Assembly (NCBI RefSeq): GCF_020080835.1
Contig: NC_058166.1
Span: forward strand, 2,728,001-2,792,000
DNA: 64,000 bases
Reading direction: 5' to 3'
DNA from: Cotesia glomerata
Taxonomy: Eukaryota > Arthropoda > Insecta > Hymenoptera > Braconidae
Shown here: positions 35,173 to 46,625 of the stretch, piece after piece
Layout: each line of letters begins with the position of its first letter
Numbering within the stretch: the first letter of the stretch is position 1
Notes under the pieces: model-generated
Database searches by the model: none
What the model saw: only the letters and a program-made list of their open reading frames with translations
What the model was told of the DNA's origin: nothing
Made by a program: the position numbers and the translations under genes

Positions 35173-36628
35173 AATTTTTTCTATCAAATGGAATGAGAAA
35201 CTTTGTTTGCTGCATCGAAATTTAATCAGAAATTCTAATAAAAATTAGACATAGTCATCATTTTAAATAGTTTAAAACATTTTAACAAGTTAGATTTAAA
35301 AATTAATTTTCACATAAAAGTGAAAATATTTTCAACTATAAATTCAATAGTTTTACGTGTGAAGGGCCAAGGTATGTTGCCAAGGTATACATGTCGAGGT
35401 TACCCGAGTACTTCCGAGTTTTGCTCAGTCCTAAACGAGCTTTAATGGAGTGGTATGGCGTAATTACACGCAATTAAAAAAAAATTAATAATTTCTTAAA
35501 AAAATTAAAGGTGTGTATTTTCTGATTATTCAAAAACGTAAAGGAAAGAAAAACCTGAATTGGCTTAATAAATTCAAAAATCAGTGGATGTTGGTAAATA
35601 TATGAGTGCGCTCAACTATATAAGATAGTAATAAAGTACCAAAAAAATGTGGAAGTAATAAATAGAATAAATTGAAGAGATCAAGTCCGTAAAATGACTT
35701 ATTATACTATCTATGCCATATTATTAAGGGATATTACATTTTCCCTAAAAAAGTGTTACATCAGTAATTACAGTTGTAAATACTAGTTTGTAACTATAAA
35801 ATTTTTAAAGTAGATTTTTCAGTAATTTGAGTAGGAATATAAAAGTTTTAAGTGTTTTTCTAACCACGGAAAAATTTTAATTTTAAATCTATTCAAAAAA
35901 AGGTCACAAGGAACAGAGCACTTACTTGATGAATTGGAACAACAAGATCTCAAAACTGATTAATAGATTGGAAAATCATGCTCGGCTTTGCTAACCATTC
36001 TTCAGTTTTTTATTTATCGAGTTATTCTTCAATACTTTAAAACTTCTGAAGAATACGGATCAAGCCTGATAGTGGATAACTCCGAAAATAAATTTTATTT
36101 CTTGACATTTATCGAATAAGCACATAATAGTTATACAAGTGATCTATACTAATAATTTACAAATGATCTATGGAACATACAAGAGAATGAATTTCAAATT
36201 ATCAAATTAAAGATTAAATTAAGAAGACCAAGTGAAACCATAATGATTAAAAACTTCAAATGATTATATTAATTAATTTGAGAATATAAAATTTTCAAGT
36301 TAACTTTCTGGAAATAGAAATATTTTACGACCATGCGCCATCTATCGGAGACTAAAATTATTCCCTTCTAAACTCACGCAAGTACTTGTATTTAACAGTT
36401 GTAAATAAATTATTCTGTATCAAAATTTTAAGATAATAAATGGAATGCCTTCAAATGTATTTCTACAAAGTTTTTTAGTCAAAACTTTATTACTGATAGA
36501 TTTGATTATCACTTCTAGCGATTTTGCGTCAAGCTATTGCAATTTTTGAGGTTTCTAAACACATGAATTATTATCAAGAGAATTAGAAATTATATTATAT
36601 TGATAAATTATTATTATTATTATTATTA
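35173..36628. other. AT-rich region without recognised gene
   Basis: No domain-bearing frame or repeat boundary seen. Near 36326-36350 the block TTTTACGACCATGCGCCATC resembles that at 625-648 and contains the inverse of the AGATGGCGC-type motif. Confidence 0.4.
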
Positions 36629-37263
36629 CACAGAAAAAAAGCTTCACTTGAGCCAAGAAAATATTTTTCTTCCTAATTATTTTCTTGAACGAAAAAAAAA
36701 TTTTTTTTTTGACAAGAAATTTTACTTATTCCAACAAAATTAATTTTCTTGCTTTAATAAATACGTATCTTGATTCAAGAAAATTCGTTTGTCAAGAAAA
36801 TCTTTTTGTTTTGAGATAATTCAGCCTCTTGCTCCAAAAAATTAAATATAAAGATAGAAGTAAATTTGTATTAATATTTTTATTGATTAACATATCAAAT
36901 GGGAAGATAAAATAATATTTTTTTTTTTTTTCATTCAATATGTATAATTGCACGCTAAAATAATATAAAATGGGTATCAAATATTCAAGAAAAAAATTTT
37001 CTCAAGATGAGAAAATTTTTTTCTGAGCTGAAGTAGGTGGCGCTGCTTTCCTAAAGTATCTAAAAATCTTGATCAAATATAAAAATTTATTGTATCAAGT
37101 ATTTATGATAATTTGAATTAAGAAAAATTGCCTTCCACCAAGAATAGAATTTCAAGAAAAATTTTTACTCTGGCCAAGACAACTTCTTTCTTCTTTCAAG
37201 CATCCGAAAATTTTCTTGAGCCAAGAATTTTGTTCTCCAGTCAAGAAATTTATCTTTTTGTGT
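36629..37263. mobile_element. CACAGAAA-ended palindromic MITE, copy 2
   Basis: Inverse-oriented relative of 31559-32197, with the same internal CTTGAGCCAAGAAAATTTT motifs and the block AAGTAGGTGGCGCTGC near 37031. The right end has drifted to TTTTTGTG. Flanks are TTA/TAA. Confidence 0.6.
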
Positions 37264-37308
37264 AATTATATAAAATTTAATTAAAATAACCCTAAATTTT
37301 ACTGATGG

Positions 37309-38954
37309 TGTTACGTTCTGGTAAATTTTAAATTTATTTTAAAATAATAAATTATTATATAAATTAATTAATTAAGGTAAAAGCCCCAATTGTTGACGCT
37401 ATAAGAGACAAAGTTATGATTTCATTTTTTTTAAGCAATCAAATATAAATATCGATGAATTTTGTTTGTGGTAATGTCTTCAGTAATGTTTTAACTAATC
37501 AATTTCTTTTTTTAAAATGATAATCAGTGATATTTACTACTTAATTTTAAATAATTAAATATATGATCTGGATACACCAATTATTGACGGGTTAAAAAAC
37601 TGATTGATCTAATTATTGACGTACCGTAACCCCAATTATTGACGCCCCTACTGCACATGCGTCGAATCATTTGGTTATATTGTTATTTATCAAAAACTTG
37701 ATATAAAGTAATCAATATTATTAAAGTTAATTAATAATAATTTCTATGAATGAATAATTATTATGAAAAATATAACAATTTATTTAAAAACTTATTTAAC
37801 ACTAAAACACGCCGAGTTATTTGACAGTTAAAAGCCTTGAATATAATCGCGTATATAACGTATTTTATACTTAAAAAAAAGGCGTCATAGCGCTGTCGAC
37901 TGGCTGTCAATATGGGATTCACCATAAAAATTATGAACTAGTTATTGACTCCCATTATTTAAATATCGTAAAGCATACAATTAATTTCGATTATTCAATT
38001 TTATAAATATTTCATATATTGTTAATTAAAAAAAAAAAATAGATCATATAATTACATGAAAAAATTAATTTAAACTCGGCAGTTAAAAAAAATGCTTTTC
38101 TAACCAAAGTTGTTAAGAAAATAGACGCTCGTAAGCTGATTTGATGAACTGGTGCTAACTTTATTTTTTTTTAATAATTAATATTTAATATTTTGAACTG
38201 AATGTGATTTTTTTCAATTTTTTAATTAATTAGAATTTAATAAAAATTTATTTGATCGTTATTCTTATTACAGATAATTTAATATATTTAAAAATAATTT
38301 AGGGTGTCGATATTTAGACCCCCGTCAATAATTGGGGCTTTTACCTTATTACTCGAGGTATTCCGTAACGGAAATACCTCGAGATATGAGATTTCTCGAA
38401 CGTCAACGCAGCCCAGTAGACTAAACAGTCTACGTTGTGAGATTTGGACTGCATTTATGTTCTCGTAGGGTAACCTGAGATGCAACGTCGCTAAAAACTT
38501 ATTATAAAAACTTATTGTAATTATTATTCCATATACATTCTGTCTTCAGACTTCATCTGGAACAGTCAGTCCTCGGACTTAGCAGAGGAGCAATCTCTGC
38601 TGGTCCGAGGCTGAACCTGCCTAACCCTTTTTAAATAAATCTTATTAATTGTCAATCGATGAATATGGATTTTTATTAAAACCTTATTCCCCAGGGTGTA
38701 AGCGCTTTTATTAGCTGTTTTCCACCCTGGTGAAATCGCCGAAGTGCTAGCCACCGTTTAGGCACTCAAAAATCATCTACCTGAGGGCAGGTAAATTTAA
38801 AGTTATTTCAAAAACTTATAAATTTAAATTTTAAAGTGACTTCGCGGATAAATCAGTGACACGACCCACCTGGAGTCTATTGACATCCTAACGAGGTCAA
38901 AATCTGGACATAAATAATTTTTAATTAATTTACCCAAAATTTGGGAACGTAACA
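37309..38954. repeat. Solo LTR of gypsy type, interrupted
   Basis: The terminal inverted repeats TGTTACGTT...AACGTAACA and a perfect 4 bp target duplication ATGG (37305-37308 and 38955-38958) define a solo LTR of about 675 bp once the nested MITE (37376-38345) is removed. The right part carries a hairpin GGTATTTCCGTTACGGAATACC and less AT-biased sequence. No internal retrotransposon region remains, so it formed by LTR-LTR recombination. The frames at 38288-38485 and 38566-38754 lie inside it and are not genes. Confidence 0.75.
37376..38345. mobile_element. TTAA-type MITE with GGTAAAAGCCCCAATTATTGACG ends, copy 1
   Basis: Ends GGTAAAAGCCCCAATT and its inverse ...AATTGGGGCTTTTACC, flanked by TTAA and TTAT, suggest a piggyBac-like target preference. 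The terminal motif CCAATTATTGACG recurs at 37580, 37612 and 37631. It is inserted in the solo LTR and is non-coding, 970 bp. Confidence 0.65.
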
Positions 38955-39803
38955 ATGGATTTCTTAAATTGAAACAAAATAAATTTTATATTTTGAGTAT
39001 AGCTTTAATAATAATTTCAACCGAAAAAAGCTCTCTTCCCATAAGTCTATTTTACCACAACCTATAGATAGAAATCAGCAAGTTTTTACGCCTCTATAAA
39101 AACCCACTTTTGCTTTGTTACTCCAGTATTATATTTTAGTTTCCTCTGACAAGACCACTTACTTTTTCCCAAGTTTTATTTCTTCTTTACAACTATTTTA
39201 TTCGCGGATTCCATCTCAATCAGTCCCTTTTATTGCTCTGTCCTTAGACCATAGACCAGAAATTATTTACGCCAGTACTGAAATATAAATAAAAATAAAA
39301 ATAATAATAATGGCACCATATATATATAAATACGCATTGAGATTAAGGCGAAAAATAAAAAAGAACCTGATGAATTTTCACTTCTATTGTTTCCGTTAGA
39401 ATGAAACCCTGAAGCTCACCCTCTCAATCAGCCCCCACTCTGGCTCTCTATTTCTTCTCTAATTTTTTTTATTTTCGGTGACAAATATTATCGTGTCGAA
39501 CAATGATCTTCAATGTTATGTGTTTTCCCATTTTTTTCTCCTCCTGTTCGTGAAAAATGGTTCATTGAAATGCAAATACTGACATAATAGCAATCTTCGA
39601 CATTGTTTTTTTTCTTTGATATATTGAAAAAATTTGCCTCAAGACATTTGTTATTAGAAAAAATTGTGATATCGATAATTAAAAACTCAATCTGCTGATT
39701 TTAGAGTTATTACTCAGAAAAAAATGTAAAATATTTTTTAAATAAGAAATGTTAATTTTTTTTTTAAGTTTAGAATTTTTATTTCATATTTTATTGAATA
39801 TAA
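38955..39803. other. Unique, less repetitive stretch
   Basis: Between the two TTAA-type MITEs lies ~850 bp with pyrimidine-rich blocks (39040-39260 and 39400-39560) that do not recur in the window. No gene structure was found, and it may be intronic or intergenic host DNA. Confidence 0.35.
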
Positions 39804-40739
39804 GATAAAAGCCTCAATTATTAAAAGGGATATAAATATTGACACTCTAAATTATTTTAAAATATATTTATCTGGAATACGAATAACTATCTCATAAATT
39901 TTTATTAAATTGTAATTAATTAAAAAATTGAAAAAAAATACTGTCAGTTCAAAATATTTAATATTAATTATTAAAAAAAAATAAAAGCACTAGTTCATCA
40001 AACTAGCTTACGAGCGTCTATTTTCTTAACAACTTTGGCTAGAAAAGCATTTTTTTTTAAATGCCGAGTTTAAATTAATTTCTTCATCTAATTATATGAT
40101 CTTTTCTTTTTTCAATTAACAATACATGAAAAATTTATAAAATTGAATAATCGAAATTAATTGTATGCTTTATAATATTTAAATAATGGGTGTCAATAAC
40201 TAGTTCATAATTTTTCAATTGAATCTCATATTGCAGCCATTCGACAGCGCTATGACGCCTTTTTTTACTTTAACTTAAAAAATTTACTGTAAGAGTTTGA
40301 ACTCTTCTGATTCAATAAATTTTTTAATTAATTTTTATATTTTTAATAGTAATTAATCATTTACAGAAATTATTATTAATAAACTTTAATAAAATTGATT
40401 ACTTAATAATAAGTATAGATAAATAAGAATAAGCAGATGATTCGACGCTCGCGCAGTACAGGTGTCGATAATTGGGGCTAAGGTATTTCAATAATTAGAT
40501 CAATCAGTTTTTTAACCTGTCAATAATTAGTGTATCCGGATAATCTATTTAATTATTTAAAATTAATTAGTAAATATCACTGATTATCATTTTAAAAAAG
40601 AAATTGATTAGTAAAAACATTACTTGAGACATTACTACAAACAAAATTCAACGATATTGATGTTTTTTGCTTAAAAAAAATGAAATCATAACTTTGTTTC
40701 TTATATTGTTAATAATTAAGTCTTTTACCTTAATAATTA
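39804..40739. mobile_element. TTAA-type MITE, copy 2 (inverted)
   Basis: Ends GATAAAAGCC and ...TCTTTTACC flanked by ATAA and TTAA. The body matches 37376-38345 in opposite orientation, with one mid-body block (GATTCGACGCTCGCGCAGTA) corresponding to the other's TGCACATGCGTCGAATCA. Confidence 0.65.
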
Positions 40740-41560
40740 AATTATTGTACTTACTAGAAATTTGAATTGCGCGCTGTAAGCGCGCAATCTGATTTTCAAC
40801 CATTAAGGAATCTCCGGAACTAAATTAACTTCACTTTAGTGCTCTTAATAATTATTATTTTAAATAAAAAATAGAAATAATCGAAAAATGTAAAGGTTTT
40901 TAAACAAAAGTGGTATTATAAAGAAAATAATTAACTTTTTTCATTAGATATTGAAAAAATCTAGAATGTATGATTATGAGAGCACGGGCTTGGGTGAATA
41001 GAGGTGGGAAAGGGTATAGAAGCAGTTGGCAGGACAGGGGTAACGTATCACGCGATCCGTGAATAATTCACAGTCGAGAGTTGAGGTCGAGGCATGTCTG
41101 CCGGTTAAACAGAGTGTTATAATCTATTTACGTTAACATTACCAACGTTTAACGTGGTTGCTCGACTTCTAGAGGGTCCAGAATGGGCCAAGAGACTGAA
41201 GGGAAGTGATTCTGCGGTAGACAGCTTTACCAACAAGAATTGTCGCTAACATATTAGGTTTTTTTCTTTTTTAATTATTATTGTTATTATCATTGTGATT
41301 CATTTGGATATTTTGTGGATCCAGTGGCTCAAGTGAGCATGGGTAATTTTAATTAGTTTTTAGTTTTTTTAATAAAAGTCGAAGTCTCGTTCATGGTAGA
41401 TGTTGAATATTTCATATGGTTAAAAGATGCAGATAAATTTATTTTGAAATGTTTGGGGGAGAAGAAGGATGGGCAGAATACTGGGTGGTTCAGAAAATGC
41501 AGAGCTTTCGAAGTCCCACGTATAGCAAAAATTAGAGCTTCCTTAAAAATAAAAAAATAA
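40740..41560. other. Unique patch of moderate GC content
   Basis: At 40985-41260 the base composition rises (GGGTGAATAGAGGTGGGAAA, GATCCGTGAATAATTCACAG). It does not repeat in the window. No coding frame with a domain, no tRNA and no strong splice pair were recognised. Possibly a host promoter or 5' untranslated exon. Confidence 0.35.
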
Positions 41561-41819
41561 ATATTTTACTAAAAGATAATACATATGGTAATTTGAATAT
41601 GTTAGCATAAGGATAAATCAAATGTTACAATAACAAAGTCTATGTTATAAGTTATTTATATGTTACAACAAAACAATTTTGTTGTAGAAGAATCTTTTAG
41701 TTCAACAAAATATTTTAGTTGGATGAACAAATCAATTTGTTGAAATAACAAGATTTTTATGTCAGGATAACAACAAATCTCTTAGTGGTTCAACATAAAC
41801 CAGTTAGTTGGTATAACGA

Positions 41820-44038
41820 ATCCGAACAAAAACAGTTTCACTGTAGAAAAACCGCGCCAAGTCCACGTTCATAAGACTTCGAAAAAAAATAATCGTTTTT
41901 TACAAAAAAATATGAAATCCACAGATCCGGTAGAATCTGGCGCCAAGTTCCGTTCAAATCCGTTGTAAATGGAGCGCCAGACTACCGAGTGTGTTTACTG
42001 TAAGCAGAACGGTATTTCGAGGTTGCAAAATTTTATTTAATTCGACGGTACTTCTTGTTCCTAAATTTTATATTATAACAGTAATTCATACTTTATTCTA
42101 CTGATATCAATTAATTATATTCAATTATAACCATTAATTTACTTGAAATTATTAAATTTTATCAGCACAAACTATAGCAAGCTCAAAAATTTCGATCCTG
42201 ACTTTTTTTCGATGTAAAAAGTGACATGCCACAGACTAAGTAATTCGAGAATGCATGGTAATCCTCCAATAGATGGGAAACTACAGTTAAAAATAGATAT
42301 TTCACAGCTTGCATCTACACCCGCCAGGGTGCACTGCAATTATTTTTACATAAACTGTAGCTTCAAGGGGATAGTTTGCTATAAAAAATGCAGCCAACTT
42401 GAGATTTAAGTTAGTACCAATTGCAAATTTTTATTATAATTACAAAAAATACTGAAATCCGAATAAAAACAGTTTCACTGTAAAAAAAATCGCGCCAAGT
42501 CCACGTTCATAAGACTATTAAGAAAAAAAAAATTTTTTTTTTCTTTACAAAAAGATATAAAATAGAAAAATTAAAAAATCCAAGTAACCGATATGATTGT
42601 ATGTGATTTTCGGAAATTAAAAAAAATTTTGTTGTAAATTTAAAAATTAAGAAAAAAATTTTAGAACGTACTTGGTGTGCGTCATTGTGTATTTCAATTT
42701 TTTTAAAGTCCTAGTTAATAGATTTTACGAATTTCATTAAAAGTAAAATATTTTGCAACCACGCACACTAAATACGTTCCAAATTTTTTTTTTTAATTTT
42801 TAAATTTACAACAAAATTTTTTTTAATTTCCGAAAATCATATACAATCATATCGGTTACTTGGATTTTTTAATTTTTCTATTTTATATCTTTTTGTAAAG
42901 AAAAAAAAAAATTTTTTTTTTCTTAATAGTCTTATGAACGTGGACTTGGCGCGATTTTTTTTACAGTGAAACTGTTTTTGTTCGGATCAAAAAAACTCCA
43001 AGTACTGTTTATAACTTTATTAAAAATATGAAAAAAAGTTAGTAGCAAGTTTTAAACTTAATGAAAATCTTTTTTAACGTACTTGGCGTACGTCATTGAG
43101 TACCCCAAATTTTTAGTACTTAAGACATTAATGTTTTCTATATGTTTGTGCACATGAAGTTAAATATCGCCCACGAAAAAATTTGGGGTACTCAATGACG
43201 TACGCCAAGTACGTTAAAAAAAATTTTCATTAAGTTTTAAACTTGCTACTAACTTTTTTTCATATTTTTAATAAAGTTATAAACAGTACTTGGAGTTTTT
43301 TTAATTTCATATTTTTTTGTAAAAAACGATTATTTTTTTTCGAAGTCTTATGAAGTGGACTTGGCGCGGCTTTCTACAGTGAAACTGTTTTTGTTCGGAT
43401 TTCACATCTTTTTGTAAAGTGTCAATGTTATTCAAATGAATCTTATGAACATGGCCACATCCTTAAATTATTATTATAAATATATTTTTTATGAAATATA
43501 ATAATTTTAATTATGTATAGAAAAATCTGGCCCTTAATGACCGAAACAGATAATCCAATAGTTACGTCTGGCATTCTAAAACTTGGCGCCTAAAGTTTAC
43601 TTATCCAGTTACTACAGTGTATGTAAAATTTCTCGCGTCGCACTCTAGTGTGTAGAAATAGAAACTGTTAAAACTCAATTTTAGACTGGAGTTTCCGGTC
43701 TACCTATGAAATTACTGCACATAAGCATTTTTTATAGTCTATGAATGTCAAATTTTGCACCGAAAAAAGTTCTAAAACTAAAAATTTACGTTGCTATAGT
43801 TTGTGCTGCTTAAATTTATTAATTAAAAATAGAATTCATTAAAAAGTATGTAAAAAGTAAATGATTAACAGTTTATCAAGTAGTAGTCTACTATCAAAAA
43901 ACATAACTTTTAATATAATTATTATAATAAATATATAAAATTTTCTAACCCTGAAATCAGGCTCTGCTTACGGTATAGTACTCGGTAGGCTGGCGTTTGA
44001 ACGGTACTTGGCGCCAGACTTCTACCGAGTCTGTAGAT
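41820..44038 (+). mobile_element. Divergent family A Helitron-like element, split by another copy
   Basis: The outer element has family A ends (TCCGAACAAAAACAG at the left, GCGCCAGACTTCTACCGAGT and CTGTAGA at the right). Its palindrome core is different: arms with ACTCCAAGTACTGTTTATAA and ACGTACTTGGCGTACGTCA, centred near 43140. A standard family A copy is nested at 41917-42987. The flanks rejoin to AACGAA|TGTTGTTG, matching the uninterrupted site near 54924, so insertion was between A and T with no duplication. Confidence 0.7.
41917..42987 (-). mobile_element. Family A Helitron-like element, nested copy
   Basis: Starts ATCCACAGATCCGGTAGA and ends TTTTTGTTCGGAT, in inverse orientation relative to 3588-4651. 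The palindrome is 42462-42987. The host arm of the outer element lets the empty site be read: TATGAAA|TTAAAAAAACTCC, again between A and T. The open frame at 42221-42409 recurs in diverged form at 52053-52241 with changed residues. It is a by-product of the repeat. Confidence 0.75.
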
Positions 44039-44509
44039 GTTGTTGAAATAGCTAAATTATTTCCGACAAATAACTAATTATTTGTTAGCTAAACTTTCTC
44101 AAAAATATTTTTCCAAGACAGTAACTAGATTTTTGAGCTCAAAGTTGTATTTTGAGCTTCAAGAGCTTCTAACTTTGCAATAGAAAAGTTTTTGCGCATT
44201 TTGAACTTTAATATCAGGAAATTCCAGGAATAGCCTGTAGAGTTAACTATATCCAGAATTTTTTAATTGTTACAATAATAAACAAAATTGTAAATTATAT
44301 AACTTTAATGAAAATTTTGAAGAAAAGCTTCTTAGAATTTTACAACTATTTATGGCAACAAAATCATTTTTCTACAGCAACAAAATTATTTTGTCACTAC
44401 AATAAAATAAGCAAAGTAACAATAGCAAAATTATTTTGTAGTTTAACAAAATAGCTGTTATTAGGACAAAAGATTAATTTAATGACGTAAAAAGGGTTAC
44501 ATGACAATT

Positions 44510-44889
44510 GATCCCAGGACATTACATCCCGCGGTGCTGTGTCAGCGTCATAATGTCCGCGACAAATTTGGGAATTGGGTGAATAAAGGATATAGGGGGA
44601 AGGGGGGACCTTTTTTGTTACTCAGTAGGAATTTTTTGGTAACTGAAAAAAATATAATTCAGACAGCACGGACCGGGACTCGAACCCGGATCGTTCGGTT
44701 ACGCGCCAAAGGCTCTACCAGTTAAGCTATCCGAGACACTGTCCGTAACTATTATTCAGTCACCTATTAAGACCTGACTTGAGTAAACGCCACCGTCCAT
44801 CTTACGGTAAATAACAAATATTAATTTGTAGTTAAATTTGTCGTGTAGACAAGTCAGCGACACGATCGGGGATATAATGTCGCGGGATC
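44510..44889 (-). mobile_element. TIR element carrying a tRNA-derived core
   Basis: Imperfect terminal inverted repeats GATCCC.GGACATTACATCCC at 44510 and its inverse ending GGGATC at 44889 enclose the tRNA-like core on the minus strand (44666-44738; A box TAGCTTAACTGGTAGAGC, B box GGTTCGAGTCC). Either the SINE landed in a MITE or the MITE has captured it. The frame at 44501-44725 is incidental. Confidence 0.55.
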
Positions 44890-46026
44890 TCTTATCATGG
44901 AACCCGTAAAAAGCGGGTTTGTTACCACAACTTGACTAATTTTGCCACGGAAACTAATGGATTTGTTGCTATAAGTATACCCATTTCTTACTAGAGTATA
45001 TTTTTAAGTTATTCCGTTAGTAAAGAAGAAATTACATTAAGAATATCACGAAAAATTGCTATATCAAAAACGAAAATTCATGAATAACAATTAATACTAA
45101 CAATACTAATCTCCATAAGAGATAAATGCTCACAAATCCGTGAATTAAGAGTGACTTTGGTAGAATCGCATCAGCGAGCCCCTAATTTACATTAGCATCG
45201 CACATCCTCATCCACATTTGGAATTAACAATTCGTAAATTTCTCAAGCTTCTAACACTCGAGCATCTTTATCTCTATTTACATTTTTAAAAACTAAAGAA
45301 TGCCCATACGAGAAATTTCCCACCGTTCTATACCCTTTTCATCTACATGCTCACACATATGAATGGATAAACATAGATATACCAGCAGAAAGTACTAAGC
45401 AGAATATACAGTAACACGCAATTTTAATCGTGGCTCGAACAAAAACGTGAATCTTCATTCTCGCGTTAATTCCAACACGGTATGCATTTCTTCCCGGTTC
45501 TTTTGGTACATGTATAAAATATAGTAGAGTAGTTATAGTCATTCTCTTGAGTCTTTAGTCTTTAACATATCGTGACGAGTCTACTCAACACCCTCATATC
45601 CAGCAGACTCCCTTCCTTCAACCGACAACGGAGCTAAATCTCAGTACAAGTGGAATTTATCAAAAGCTAACTCTCACTTTCATTTAGATTTTAAACACTC
45701 TCCTTTATTGTCTTTTTATTTATATATTTCATATGCACTACACATCTCACTGTCGGGCTGTTATTTGTGATCACTATTTTCAATTTACGCTCACTCTTTT
45801 ATTACTCGTTAGTTTTATTTTTATTTTCCTTTTTCATTAGGCTAAAAGGTAAATTATTATTCTTTTTATGATTATTTTTATACAGATATATCTGATAAAA
45901 ATTTTTACATTTTTACTAATTATCACAAGTATAAAAATATAGGTTTCTGAATTTTCATTGTAATGACTCGAACTATGCATTAGTTTAAGTATTGATAGAT
46001 AGTTATATGAACTATATTTTATTAAA
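44890..46026. other. Unique region with a possible core promoter
   Basis: This ~1.1 kb is not obviously repeated apart from its last ~80 bp. A TATAAAA box at 45513-45519 lies 28 bp before an initiator-like TCATTC (45539-45544) on the plus strand, but no clear downstream coding exon was recognised. The 63-codon minus frame 45351-45542 has no known domain. Confidence 0.35.
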
Positions 46027-46625
46027 TATTTTTCTGCACGCAGAAAAAAATTTTGTTAAGATAACCTAAGATATCTTGTGGTAACAAATGAATTTGTTAA
46101 CATAGGGATAACAAATTATAAGTTGAAATAACAAAATTTAGGTTATAACAAAGTTATTGATATGTTATAACAACAAAAATTTTTGTTACGATAGCAAAAT
46201 CTTTAAGTTAATTCGACAAAATACTTTAGTTGGTACAACAAATTTATTTGTAGAAACAGCAAAATTATACTATTAAAATAACAACAAGAATTTTTTGGAG
46301 TAACAAAGACAATTTGTTAAAGTAATTAAGAGAATACGTAATTTAAAAATATGCTATAATCAGTTATAGCTGATTTGGAAAATATTTTAACAACAAATTA
46401 GTTTTGTTATTGTAATAAAATCATTTTGTACCAGCAACAAAGTCATTTTGTGACAGCAACAAAATGATTTCGTTAAGGCAACAAATTGACTTTGTGAATT
46501 AACAAATTGGTTGGTTGATACAACTTGAAACGTTTTGTTAATGCAACTAATGGATTTGTTGCTATAACTACACTTATTTGTTACCAGAACAAATTTTTCA
46601 GTTATCCCGTCTTTTGTTATTTCAG
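46027..46625. repeat. AACAAATTTGTTG-rich repeat (family B), copy 2
   Basis: Starts GCAGAAAAAAATTTTGTTAAG, as at 54661, and continues with many AACAAA/TTTGTT motifs. The overlapping small frames on both strands (46387-46644 and 46525-46800) reflect this repeat. It joins a truncated tRNA-derived repeat at 46626. Confidence 0.55.

Larger units (their letters stand above)
41561..44500. repeat. AACAAATTTGTTG-rich repeat (family B), copy 1, interrupted
   Basis: Family B consists of AACAAATC.ATTTGTTG and GAGCTCAAAGTTGTATTTTGAGC blocks and is seen again at 46027-46625 and 54661-56090. Here it is split after TATAACGAA by the nested family A elements (41820-44038) and resumes with TGTTGTTGAAATAGC, which makes it an informative filled site. 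No coding region. Confidence 0.6.
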
